Of a stretch of DNA of 64,000 nt, positions 8,210 to 17,600 are shown piece after piece. The DNA is from Edaphocola flava (GTDB lineage Bacteria; Bacteroidota; Bacteroidia; Chitinophagales; Chitinophagaceae): assembly GCF_004118155.1 (NCBI RefSeq), contig NZ_SAIQ01000001.1, positions 186,001 through 250,000 on the forward strand, given 5' to 3'. The notes under the pieces are model-generated. The model saw nothing but the letters and a program-made list of their open reading frames with translations, searched no databases and was not told where the DNA came from. The position numbers and the translations under genes are program-made. Numbering within the stretch: the first letter of the stretch is position 1; every line of letters begins with the position of its first letter.

Positions 8210-10777
8210 CTATCCGATTCCGGTACCTTTAAAGTCTTCGTTTTTAACCTTGTAATCATTATGTACCAGCAGGTGTGTGATATTGTACACATGTTGCCTG
8301 AACTCATAATACTTCTCTCCCTGCAAGGCTGCATCTGCTGACTTGATAATGGCCTGAACCCCGGAATAATTGGTAAACTGATCCGGTGGTAGTCCTTTAA
8401 ATCCTTCATAACGGGAGATCAGGTAGCTGAGGGTATTCCAGTGAATATCCCAGCCCAGATCATTGATCTTTTCTGTGGCTTTTTCTAATATAGAAGGATT
8501 GCGGCTGATGAGCACATGATGTTCTCCGGCAATCAGTTTCTGGAATTTCTGCACCAGTTCTTCTTTACGGAAATCGACCATGGCCATATGGTTTTCGCAG
8601 AATTCTTTGGCTTCAAAGTATTCATACCTCAGGCGCTCGAGCCTGTCTTCACCACCCAGCTTATCATACGCTTTGGAGATGCGGTTCAGCATTTCTGCGA
8701 TCACGTATTTGGCATCGGTCCGATCCGATTCCTGCAGTTTAAACAGCTCTGCCTTATTCTGTGCTAGTTCTTTCAGAAAATCATTGGCCTGTATAGCCCA
8801 TACATCATTATCGTCTGTACTAAACATTTTAATGCTGTTGCGTATCTCGTTTTCCAGATCGATATACTGCTCTTTAAGCCGGTCTACATTTACCTGCTTC
8901 TCCGACATGGAGAATACATTTTTAAATTCCTGCTGGGTCATCACCAGGAACACTTCGGTATGCAGCTCCCGGTTATCGGACATGGAAATATGTAACTCTA
9001 TGTCCGAACCTTTGATCAGGTCAGAACTCAGGTCCTTGCCGGAAATCACGATGCAGGCAATAACCAGGTTAGATAAGGGGCGGGCAAAACGATCGCCCTC
9101 CATAATATTGATGATCAGTTGCTCCTCCGATCCCTGTTTGATGGTTTTGGATATTTCGCGATATAAGGTTCTTTTCTGCGGCAGGATGCTGTTCTTCTCA
9201 AAAATCAGTTCCAGCTTTGTGGTATGATTATCTTTATCATCTACCTCTATACAGATATCCTGAGGCAATGGCTGCCCGGAAATATTGAACTGCCCGTGGG
9301 TAATGCTGATCTCTTCCATTGCAGAGCGGATCTCATTCTGATCCTCATCATACACCCTCAGGTAAAAGGTATTATTGATGTTGGGCAGCAAAGGCAGAAA
9401 CTCGGTAAACTTAGACCGCAGGGGTACAAATCCGGTATCAAAACCACCATCACTTCGGATAATGCGGTAGCTCTTGCTATCCAGCGCGCCTTCTGCTTTA
9501 ATGATGAGTACTTCCTCCACATCCTTACTCATCTTACTGTAAGACACTTTTAATTGTACCGCAGCAGGCTCCCAGTCACTATAGGCCTCATCCACACCGT
9601 CCTCTCCGGTTGTCAGGCTGTTGAGTAGGTCATCTACATTCTGGCCCAGAACTATATTATTGTTTTTAGGCTGGTAATATTTATTGGCGGCATAGTATGC
9701 TGCGCCTATGGCTACCGCCGTGGTGGGGTCTATGGCTGAATTAACCGCAATACCGGTTGCAGCCTGCAATTGCTGCCGTACAAAAGGGATGTATGTGCTG
9801 CCACCAACCATCAGTATCTCTTCAATATCGCTGGCCTGTACCTGGTTACGGTGCAGGATGTCCAGCAACATTTTCAGTGTTTCCTGCACCCGCAGGTTTA
9901 TGGTATCTTCAAACTGAGCACGGCTTACCGGAACGGCTACATTGTGCCGTGTACCTTCATGCAACAGGTCAAACTCAATAGTGGTCTGTGCCTGGTGTGA
10001 CAGTTCTTTTTTAGCTTCTTCCGATTTATAGATCAGCTCATAAAACAGGGATTCATAGCGCCCATTACGGGACCTTAACTCCTGTTCAAAATTTTCTATC
10101 GCAAAATGCTCATTGATATAGGGTACGATGATCTGCTCAATAATGCCGAAGTCGAAATCTGCACCACCCAGGAAATTATTCCCTTCATGATCTACTACTT
10201 TCATTTCGCCTTCCTGTATGCGCATCAGGGCAATGTCAAATGTACCGCCCCCCAAATCATATACCAGCCAGTAGCCTTCCTTATCATCCGCTAACTCACG
10301 GCTGTTGAAGTAGGCCAGGCTCGCGGCTATAGGCTCCTGCAGCAGTACCACTTCTTCAAAACCGGCAGCCATGCCTGCCTTTTTGGTGGCATTGCTCTGC
10401 ATGGTATCAAAACTTGCCGGAATGGTAATCACGGCCGCTTCTGCCTGCTCTCCGGAGTATATAAATTGCTTGAGCTCTTTCAGTACCAGTGTCGACAATT
10501 CTATCGGGGTCACATTTTCGTCCAGGCTTACGACATAAAACTTGTCGTCGGTACCCATACGGCGTTTGAAGTTGGCAAATATATTGATCGGGTCTTTGGT
10601 CAGTAACTCCCTTGCTTTATCTCCTACCAGCGTACGATCGGGGCGAAATGCCACGACAGAGGCCAGTGTATCTTTATGGCCGACCGGGTTTTTAAAAATC
10701 GTAACCTTTCCGTTTTCATATTTCGTGATCAGGGAATTGGTTGTGCCCAGGTCTATTCCAAAATTAATTGATTTCAT
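8210..10777 (-). CDS. Diverged Hsp70 (DnaK-like) protein with unusual C-terminal half
   Basis: An 855-residue Hsp70 relative, much longer than typical DnaK (about 640). The ATPase domain is canonical: phosphate-1 loop IDLGTTNS (8-15), phosphate-2 VYDLGGGTFDIA (172-183), and adenosine-site MVGGSTYIP (323-331). After residue 370 it departs from DnaK. The hydrophobic DVLLLD-type interdomain linker is not visible, and residues 400-855 hold a beta-rich section followed by long charged helices (about 610-740) and a C-terminal helical part. It lies between a GrpE-like gene and a membrane-protein gene on the same strand. It is not the housekeeping dnaK: gene order, length and C-terminus all differ. 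The substrate and role are unknown. Confidence 0.88.
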   Translation of the reverse strand: MKSINFGIDLGTTNSLITKYENGKVTIFKNPVGHKDTLASVVAFRPDRTLVGDKARELLTKDPINIFANFKRRMGTDDKFYVVSLDENVTPIELSTLVLKELKQFIYSGEQAEAAVITIPASFDTMQSNATKKAGMAAGFEEVVLLQEPIAASLAYFNSRELADDKEGYWLVYDLGGGTFDIALMRIQEGEMKVVDHEGNNFLGGADFDFGIIEQIIVPYINEHFAIENFEQELRSRNGRYESLFYELIYKSEEAKKELSHQAQTTIEFDLLHEGTRHNVAVPVSRAQFEDTINLRVQETLKMLLDILHRNQVQASDIEEILMVGGSTYIPFVRQQLQAATGIAVNSAIDPTTAVAIGAAYYAANKYYQPKNNNIVLGQNVDDLLNSLTTGEDGVDEAYSDWEPAAVQLKVSYSKMSKDVEEVLIIKAEGALDSKSYRIIRSDGGFDTGFVPLRSKFTEFLPLLPNINNTFYLRVYDEDQNEIRSAMEEISITHGQFNISGQPLPQDICIEVDDKDNHTTKLELIFEKNSILPQKRTLYREISKTIKQGSEEQLIINIMEGDRFARPLSNLVIACIVISGKDLSSDLIKGSDIELHISMSDNRELHTEVFLVMTQQEFKNVFSMSEKQVNVDRLKEQYIDLENEIRNSIKMFSTDDNDVWAIQANDFLKELAQNKAELFKLQESDRTDAKYVIAEMLNRISKAYDKLGGEDRLERLRYEYFEAKEFCENHMAMVDFRKEELVQKFQKLIAGEHHVLISRNPSILEKATEKINDLGWDIHWNTLSYLISRYEGFKGLPPDQFTNYSGVQAIIKSADAALQGEKYYEFRQHVYNITHLLVHNDYKVKNEDFKGTGIG

Positions 10778-10820
10778 GTTGATGTTTGATTTGTCTGAAT
10801 GCTTGAAACAGGTGCACAGC

Positions 10821-11126
10821 CTATTCTACGATCACAATTCCTTTTTGTATCAGGACCATCTGTCCCTGCTGTTGCCGGTAGACAATCGGTTTAATGACTT
10901 TAGTGATTTTCATGTTGCGGCCACCCTCGCCTACAATGCTGGCCTCACAATCAGTTCGGCTTTCAGAGTATTTTTCCCCCAGGGGATTTATACAATGTAG
11001 CCCCTCTTCTTCAAAAAGGGTATAAATTTTATTGAAATTGCGCTCGAATTTTGCAGCTAACTGTTCCTGCTCTATCTTCTGGCCGATCTCGAATACCTGG
11101 TTGATCAGCTGTATGTCCTGTTGCAT
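10821..11126 (-). CDS. Small GrpE-like protein, candidate nucleotide exchange factor
   Basis: A 101-residue protein. Residues 5-41 form an amphipathic helix. Residues 42-101 resemble the beta domain of GrpE: EGLHCINPLGEKYS, then CEASIVGEG, and the closing strands ITKVIKPIVYR and VLIQKGIVIVE. GrpE normally carries a long dimerising helix pair before this domain; here it is mostly absent, so the protein is about half the usual size. It is the first gene of a three-gene leftward operon, 43 bases before the Hsp70-like gene. That position agrees with a role in ADP release from that protein. Homology is by pattern only and should be tested by profile search. Confidence 0.65.
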   Translation of the reverse strand: MQQDIQLINQVFEIGQKIEQEQLAAKFERNFNKIYTLFEEEGLHCINPLGEKYSESRTDCEASIVGEGGRNMKITKVIKPIVYRQQQGQMVLIQKGIVIVE

Positions 11127-11319
11127 GTTTTATGGCATTTGCAGCAAATTAAGAAAAAAATCATTTTATTTCCCCTATCCGGCTGGTAATTATACACGAT
11201 CTACCTTAATAATATACAATGTTTTAACATTACAGCCCTTTCGTATTACTCCTGCTTTGCGTATCTTTATTTGCCACGTCCCGACATGGCCATATCTCTG
11301 ATCTTTAATACTTACCCAT

Positions 11320-12219
11320 ATGGAGTTTATTGATTACTACAAAGTCCTGGGCCTGACCAAAGAGGCCAGCTCAGAGGATATTAAAAAAGCCTACCGCAAA
11401 CTCGCGCGTAAATACCATCCCGATCTGAACCCGGACGACAAGGAAGCGCAGCAGAAATTTCAGCAGATCAATGAGGCACAGGAGGTACTGAGCGACCCTG
11501 AAAGCCGGAAAAAATATGACCAGTATGGCAAAGACTGGAAGCATGCAGAACAGTTCGAGCAAGCCCGCCAATCGCAGACCCGGCAGGGTCAGGCATCAGG
11601 TGAGGAGGCCTATGGCAACTGGGGCGATTTCGGTGGCGGAGATCATTCCGATTTCTTCGAGGCCTTTTTTGGTGCACAGCAGTCCGGCAGAAGACAGGCC
11701 CGCTTTCGCGGCGGAGACATCTCAGGTGAGATGAACCTGAAACTGTCAGATACCTACCATACGCACAAACAGACCTTCACCGTAAACGGCAAAAATGTGC
11801 GCATTACTATCCCGGCAGGTATAGAAGACGGACAGAAAATAAAGCTGGCAGGTTACGGACAGCCGGGGGCCAATGGCGGCCCGGCAGGTGATCTGTACCT
11901 GACCATTCACATAGAGAATGATACCCTCTTTAAACGCTCCGGCAATGATCTGCACCTGACGGTAGACATTGATCTGTATACCGCTGTATTAGGCGGCGAG
12001 GTTTCTGTAGGTACACTGGACGGACAGGTGAAGTTGAAGATAAAACCAGAAACCCAGAATGGCAGTAAAGCACGCCTTAAAGGCAAGGGCATGCCAGTGT
12101 ATAAATCAGAAGGCCATTTCGGTGACTTATATGTAAGCTACAATGTGCTTTTGCCCACGGGCCTTACCGAAGCGCAAAAGGCTTTATTCAAACAATTATC
12201 TGAACTTCAAAAATCATAA
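11320..12219 (+). CDS. cbpA: CbpA-type J-domain cochaperone
   Basis: A 299-residue DnaJ-family protein without the zinc finger. The J domain (5-70) has the HPD motif at 33-35 ([10 protein letters not shown]) and the QYG end. A Gly/aromatic linker follows (about 90-130, with [17 protein letters not shown]). Then come two beta-rich substrate-binding domains (about 130-295) containing [19 protein letters not shown] and GDLYLTI. It stimulates Hsp70 ATPase and delivers clients. It is divergent from the GrpE-like/Hsp70-like operon across a 193-base region, and three bases ahead of cbpM. This neighbourhood suggests that it, not DnaJ, may serve the diverged Hsp70. Confidence 0.93.
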   Translation: MEFIDYYKVLGLTKEASSEDIKKAYRKLARKYHPDLNPDDKEAQQKFQQINEAQEVLSDPESRKKYDQYGKDWKHAEQFEQARQSQTRQGQASGEEAYGNWGDFGGGDHSDFFEAFFGAQQSGRRQARFRGGDISGEMNLKLSDTYHTHKQTFTVNGKNVRITIPAGIEDGQKIKLAGYGQPGANGGPAGDLYLTIHIENDTLFKRSGNDLHLTVDIDLYTAVLGGEVSVGTLDGQVKLKIKPETQNGSKARLKGKGMPVYKSEGHFGDLYVSYNVLLPTGLTEAQKALFKQLSELQKS

Positions 12220-12222
12220 GAT

Positions 12223-12513
12223 ATGCAGCAAGATAATCTGATACTGGTAAGCCGCTATTGCAGTCTTCATGATCTGGACCAGGGCTTTATTACCGAGCTA
12301 TACCGGTATGAACTCATAGAAATCATCACTATTGAACAGGAAGATTACCTGGATATGAATCGCCTCAATGAACTGGAACGCATAACCCGCCTGCATCATG
12401 ACCTGGGCATTAATATCGAAGGCATTGAAGCCATCGTACATCTGCTGGATAAAATGGAGCAACTGAACCGGCAAATGCTGACGCTGCGTCAGCGACTGAA
12501 ACAATATGAATAG
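12223..12513 (+). CDS. cbpM: CbpM-like chaperone modulator
   Basis: A 96-residue all-helical protein of the CbpM/MerR_2 type. Seen: an N-terminal hydrophobic helix with YCSLHDLDQGFITELYRYEL, then an LERITRLHHDLGINIEGIEA segment typical of the family, and a C-terminal coiled coil ending in LRQRLKQYE. In E. coli CbpM binds the J domain of CbpA and inhibits it. It starts three bases after cbpA, consistent with translational coupling and balanced amounts of activator and inhibitor. Confidence 0.85.
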   Translation: MQQDNLILVSRYCSLHDLDQGFITELYRYELIEIITIEQEDYLDMNRLNELERITRLHHDLGINIEGIEAIVHLLDKMEQLNRQMLTLRQRLKQYE

Positions 12514-12572
12514 TCTATTGCATCATAACTCATTACTATAATGAATATATATCTCATTGGCGGATTGTTAAG

Positions 12573-12608
12573 TTTATGATTTTTTATGTGATTAAAATCT
12601 TAAATTTG
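12573..12608 (+). promoter_or_regulatory. Probable promoter of the thiolase gene
   Basis: TTTA at 12573-12576, a 24-base spacer and TAAATTTG at 12601-12608. The -7 box matches the consensus exactly; the -33 box and spacing are weak. The start codon follows 29 bases after the -7 box. Confidence 0.5.
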
Positions 12609-12637
12609 CGTCGTTAAAAAAATTAAATATTCATAAA

Positions 12638-13816
12638 ATGAAAGAAGTTGTAATAGTATCGGCAGTACGTACGCCAATGGGTAGCTGGGGTGGTTCTTTA
12701 AAAGATTTCTCTGCGACTCAATTGGGTGCAATTGCCATTAAAGGTGCCCTGGCTAAAATCAACATGGACCCGACTGCAGTAACTGATGTAGTAATGGGTT
12801 GTGTGATGCAGGCTAACCTGGGTCAGGCTCCTGCCCGTCAGGCGGCTAAATTTGCCGGTCTTAAAGACGAGGTAAACTGTACTACTGTAAATAAAGTATG
12901 TGCCAGCGGTATGAAAGCGATCACTATGGCGGCTCAGGCGATTATGCTGGGCGATGCTGAAGTGGTTGTTGCCGGTGGTATGGAAAGCATGAGCAATGTA
13001 CCTTTCTATAGCCCTAACATGCGTTGGGGAAATAAATATGGTAATGCGACTATGGTTGACGGTCTGGCTAAAGACGGTCTGACGGATGTATACCATAACT
13101 ATGCAATGGGTAACGCTGCCGAGAACACTGCTGCTGAAATGAACATCAGCCGTGAAGCTCAGGATGCTTTCGCTATCGAAAGCTACAAGCGCAGCCAGGC
13201 TTCTGTAAATGAGGGTAAATTCGAGAACGAAATCGTTCCGGTTGAGATTCCTCAGCGTAAAGGTGATCCGATCATCTTCGCTAAAGATGAAGAACCATTC
13301 AACGTAAAATTTGATAAAATCCCGCAACTGAACTCTGCTTTCGTAAAAGGCGGTTCTGTTACAGCAGCTAATGCGTCTACCATGAATGACGGTGCTTCTG
13401 CACTGGTATTGATGAGCAGAGAAAAAGCAGCAGAACTGGGCCTGACCCCTCTGGCGGTAATCCGTGGTTATGCAGATGCTGAACAAGCTCCTGAGTGGTT
13501 CACTACTTCTCCTGCTAAAGCGGTACCTGTTGCCCTGACTAAAGCTGGTCTGAAGATCGAAGATGTAGACTTCTTCGAACTGAACGAAGCATTCAGCGTA
13601 GTAGGTCTGGCTAACTGCGAAATCCTGAAACTGAAACCTGAGCAGGTGAATGTAAATGGTGGTGCAGTTGCTTTAGGTCACCCTCTGGGTTCCAGCGGTT
13701 CTCGCGTTGTGGTTACCCTGATCAATGTACTGGCGCAGAACAACGGTAAAATCGGTGTTGCCGGTATCTGTAATGGTGGTGGCGGTGCTACAGCAATCGT
13801 TATTGAAAAACTGTAA
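12638..13816 (+). CDS. Acetyl-CoA C-acyltransferase (thiolase)
   Basis: A 392-residue type II thiolase. The catalytic residues are all present: nucleophile Cys88 in NKVCASGMKA, His348 in GGAVALGHPLG and Cys378 in GICNGGGGA. It interconverts two acetyl-CoA and acetoacetyl-CoA, or cleaves longer 3-ketoacyl-CoA. Length and motifs fit the biosynthetic acetoacetyl-CoA thiolase group, but the sequence alone does not separate the two uses. It is monocistronic, with its own promoter and terminator. Codon use is strongly biased, suggesting high expression. Confidence 0.93.
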   Translation: MKEVVIVSAVRTPMGSWGGSLKDFSATQLGAIAIKGALAKINMDPTAVTDVVMGCVMQANLGQAPARQAAKFAGLKDEVNCTTVNKVCASGMKAITMAAQAIMLGDAEVVVAGGMESMSNVPFYSPNMRWGNKYGNATMVDGLAKDGLTDVYHNYAMGNAAENTAAEMNISREAQDAFAIESYKRSQASVNEGKFENEIVPVEIPQRKGDPIIFAKDEEPFNVKFDKIPQLNSAFVKGGSVTAANASTMNDGASALVLMSREKAAELGLTPLAVIRGYADAEQAPEWFTTSPAKAVPVALTKAGLKIEDVDFFELNEAFSVVGLANCEILKLKPEQVNVNGGAVALGHPLGSSGSRVVVTLINVLAQNNGKIGVAGICNGGGGATAIVIEKL

Positions 13817-13838
13817 GGATTATCCTTTATATAATTTC

Positions 13839-13867
13839 AAAAGAGCATCTTCGGATGCTCTTTTTTT
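13839..13867 (+). terminator. Terminator of the thiolase gene, UUCG loop
   Basis: Stem AAAAGAGCATC paired with GATGCTCTTTT around a TTCG tetraloop closed by C-G, followed by a run of T. Confidence 0.9.
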
Positions 13868-13962
13868 ATACCTGCTAAAGAAAAGAGACATAAGACATAC
13901 TGAGGTGCATCCCGTCGCGTTATACAATCAACTCACTACTTTTAGACTAAAATATTATCCTC

Positions 13963-14694
13963 ATGCGCAAATCTCTTGTATACATTTTCTCTGCTGCTAT
14001 AAGTTTTTCATCGCTCCAAACCATTGCCGGACCACGTAAACATTTCTTTTTCTTCCAGCTTTCTCCCAACATACAGCGACCGCTACAGGTGCAGGAAAGC
14101 CCTTATCAGAATATCATAAAGACATCGGGCTTCGGACTCACTTTTGATGCAGGCTATTCGCAGCAGCTATACCGTAATCTAAGCCTTGAAGTAGCACTGG
14201 GAGGTAATATGTACCAATATGTAGTACGATCCCGTGTTCTTTCATACAATATACCAACATATGCCATACATGTGGCAAAGGTTGATTTTAATGAAAGACC
14301 CTTTGCTTTGGGGCTGTCCATATTGCCAACATACCATTTCGATCTTGGTCATACAGGCATGTGGCGGGCAGGAGCAGGTATAAAGCTCATCGTCGCTCCA
14401 ACCTATACTGTATCTACCGGAGCACAAACTACCTCAGACATAGGCACCACACATATATTCTATACGGCCACAATGAATTTCCCAGGAGGTGTTAAACCTG
14501 CCTTTACCGCGTTCATAAACAAACAACTGCATATTAACCAGGCAAAACTGGAATTGGGTATAACAGCCAATATCTATCCAGATCCAATGGCTACGGGAAG
14601 CTTCCAAATTCAGAGTACATATAAAAACAGTGCAGGAACCCTCAAGTTTTATGGCAGTTCTCTGGGGATTAACGCACGGCTCAACCTGAACTGA
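13963..14694 (+). CDS. Secreted protein of unknown function, possible small outer-membrane barrel
   Basis: A 243-residue protein with a signal peptide (residues 1-22, ending in QTIAG). The mature part has alternating hydrophobic and polar residues in segments of about ten, such as LSLEVALGGNMYQYVV and LELGITANIYP. It ends in a short amphipathic strand, LGINARLNLN. This is the pattern of an eight-strand outer-membrane barrel of the OmpW/OmpA-like size. I recognise no family motif. It ends five bases before the convergent large gene. Confidence 0.65.
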   Translation: MRKSLVYIFSAAISFSSLQTIAGPRKHFFFFQLSPNIQRPLQVQESPYQNIIKTSGFGLTFDAGYSQQLYRNLSLEVALGGNMYQYVVRSRVLSYNIPTYAIHVAKVDFNERPFALGLSILPTYHFDLGHTGMWRAGAGIKLIVAPTYTVSTGAQTTSDIGTTHIFYTATMNFPGGVKPAFTAFINKQLHINQAKLELGITANIYPDPMATGSFQIQSTYKNSAGTLKFYGSSLGINARLNLN

Positions 14695-14699
14695 TCGTC

Positions 14700-17600
14700 T
14701 TACAATATCGCCCTTAAGCTCATGGTACCGGTATGGATTGCCTTATTGGTACCGGGTTTGCGGCCATCATACTCCAGCGAGAATTCTATGCTTTTATTGA
14801 TACGGGTAGTCCAGTTAAGGTACCAGAGCCAGTTTGCGCCCTTAGATAGGGTCTCCAGCATTGCAAAGCTGAGTGCGGTATTGGGTGCTCCATTAAAATC
14901 AATATAACTATACGCTGCCCTTGCCTGTATATTTCCCGAAGAAGGAAAACTAAGGCGGCTATCCACTGAAATGTTCTGTATGCGGGCAAATTGGCCTCCG
15001 TATGCAGCTCCGTTCTGACGATGCTCCAGCTTATAAGCAGTAGATATTCTCATACGACTGTTGTATAAAAATAATATTGATGGCTCAACGCCTTTGAAGC
15101 GGAGTGCATAACTTCTGCCATCATCCAGCGGAGAGGAAAAGGCCCTGGAGCCATGTGTGACGGCACACATAAAAGTGTAATTCTTATTCCATACCCAGCG
15201 CAGCTTTTCATTATGGCGCAGCAGCGACTGTCCTTCCAGCCCGTAGGTCAGCAAAGATTTATTGCTGTTATAAGTGGTGGTATAATCGAGTCCCCAATGG
15301 GCGCTGCTTCTATTGAAGAAAATAGTATTGTTCAGACTGGTCGCTGCAGCTATGATACCGGTATCACTGAAACCTCCTGCGAAAGGATTAAAAGAGCGAA
15401 GCCCTTCACTGTATAATATACGGTTATTGACCTGCACCGAAAACTGGTCGCTGAAGCGGGAAACGAAGCGCTGCGCTGCATTCCGGCTCTTCAATGACCG
15501 CCACATATTATCCGGACTGATCTGCAGACTGAAGTTCAGGTTACTGAAATTCACTTTTACATAATCATTGGTCGGTGTGATGACCCGTATAAATCGTTTC
15601 TGATCATTATAGACCGCCAGTTCAAACTCATTGGACTGCTGCACCCCATCTCCGTTATAGTCGATCCACATATAAGTACCCTGCCCTGCCGCAACCTCCA
15701 CATAGGTAAACTGCCGCTTTTGTTCCTGCCCGGTACCGAAATCATATACCAGTCCCGGCACCAGCAACCCTTTGGCAATAATTCCGTTGTAATTGATCCT
15801 GCCCAGTAAGGTAGAGCCCTCAGTCTCTTTGGACCACTGACTATTGTCGATCTGCAGCAGGCGATAAGATCCGGTAAAACTTAACTGCTGTTTTTTCCAG
15901 TTACGTACCGTTACACCCGCCTCTACGGTATGGCCTTTATTACCCAGCGCAAAACCGCCAGCCAGCGGCGCCATATCCCTGCGGAAGGCGTAGCCTAAAT
16001 TTAGCTGTACCGGACGGGACTCACTGGTTTTGAAATACAGCCTGGATATATCGAAATGGTAGGCATTCCATAACAAAGTATCGGCCACCCGGTTTTTAAG
16101 TTCATTATATTCTTTCTCAAACCGGAAGCCCAGCAGGGAGCCTTTACGCGCGGAAGTGTACCATTCTGTATAAAAATTGGGGCGGATAAATAAACTGCTT
16201 TCGGTCAGGGAGCGGCTGTTCATGACACTACCCTGCACTCCTGCCCGCAGGCGCTTGGCCTGGTACAAGAAATTGAGCTGATGCCTGTTGGCCAGGTATG
16301 CATCTCCCCTCTTATATATCGTAAAGTCGTAACCGAGGTTACCCTTCTTTGTATGCGCAATATTGGTCGATACAGTGGCCAGGTGCTCATCGGCGTGGGC
16401 CTCCGTAGCAGTAATGTTCCAGTCACGGCCAAACTCTACATTACGGTATGGAGCAATGGCCATAAAGCGGGCATCGACAAACTCGTAACTGACCTTGTTC
16501 TGCCACTTCCATGGTTTATGCAGCAGGCTATCCTTGCCCAGGAATCGGGCTTCTTCATACCAGATTTTTCCGGCACTACCCCAATGCTCCCTATTATTCA
16601 GGCTGGAGAATGTATTGGGTGAATAATTGCTGGAAGCCCATTCTGCACTGAGGGTCTTAAAGCTATCGATCCGGTAATCTGCAGCACCGGTAAATACCTG
16701 TTGCTTCTTTGGTGTGACCAGCAGGATCTTGGGCTCATAATTTCCTTGCGGAATGCCATTGAGCGGGGCTACCCAGCTATAAGAGCGGCCATTGGTATTC
16801 AGGTTGGAGATAACATAGTTCCCCTGGTTTTCTCCGACATAGCTAAAGCCCAGGCTGTACACCACATCATTCGGATTAGTGGTATACACATACACTCCGG
16901 GATACAATACACTGTTCACCGTAGTATCGGTCTTGCGGTACAGGATTTTATTGGCCGCAAAGGTATCCAGTGCTTCTGTGGTAAAATACGCCTGATCTAT
17001 ATTATCACCGATCGTGCCCAGGAAGGCTTTCTGATCGGCGGTAAGCGACTGTACAAAACTCTGGTTCCGGGCATCCTGGTTGGAATAGGCATTAAAGCGG
17101 AACGTCCATCGGGAGCCTATTTTCAGCTCGTCTGACACGAACAGTAAAGTGTTCAGATAATTGCGTGCCTGGTATTCAAAATCAACCTGTATACGGCGGT
17201 CTTTGGTGATCAGCCTGCGCGGCATAAAGGTAACCTCTGCTGTATTGTAATTGATCACATAATCCTTGTCTTCTCCACGGGTCATCAGCTCACCATCTAT
17301 AAATACTCTTTCGGTACCGGCCAGTACAATAAAGTATTGCTCTCCGTTATCGCCCTGCAATTTATAAGGCCCCTGATTGCCCTCTACGCCCTGAAAAATA
17401 TTTCGGGTAAACTGTCCCTTGGCCATGGAGCCATTGAGGGTAATACGGTTCTGTACCTTATTTGTTTTCAGTACAGTACCCTCATAAGCCAGGCCCTGTA
17501 CCCTTTTGTTGTAATTGAGAAAATAGCTGGCCGGCCGCTCCATATTATAATCTCCGGCGGTCAGTTTGTGCCTGCCCTTTTCGAAGGTCACATACATTTT

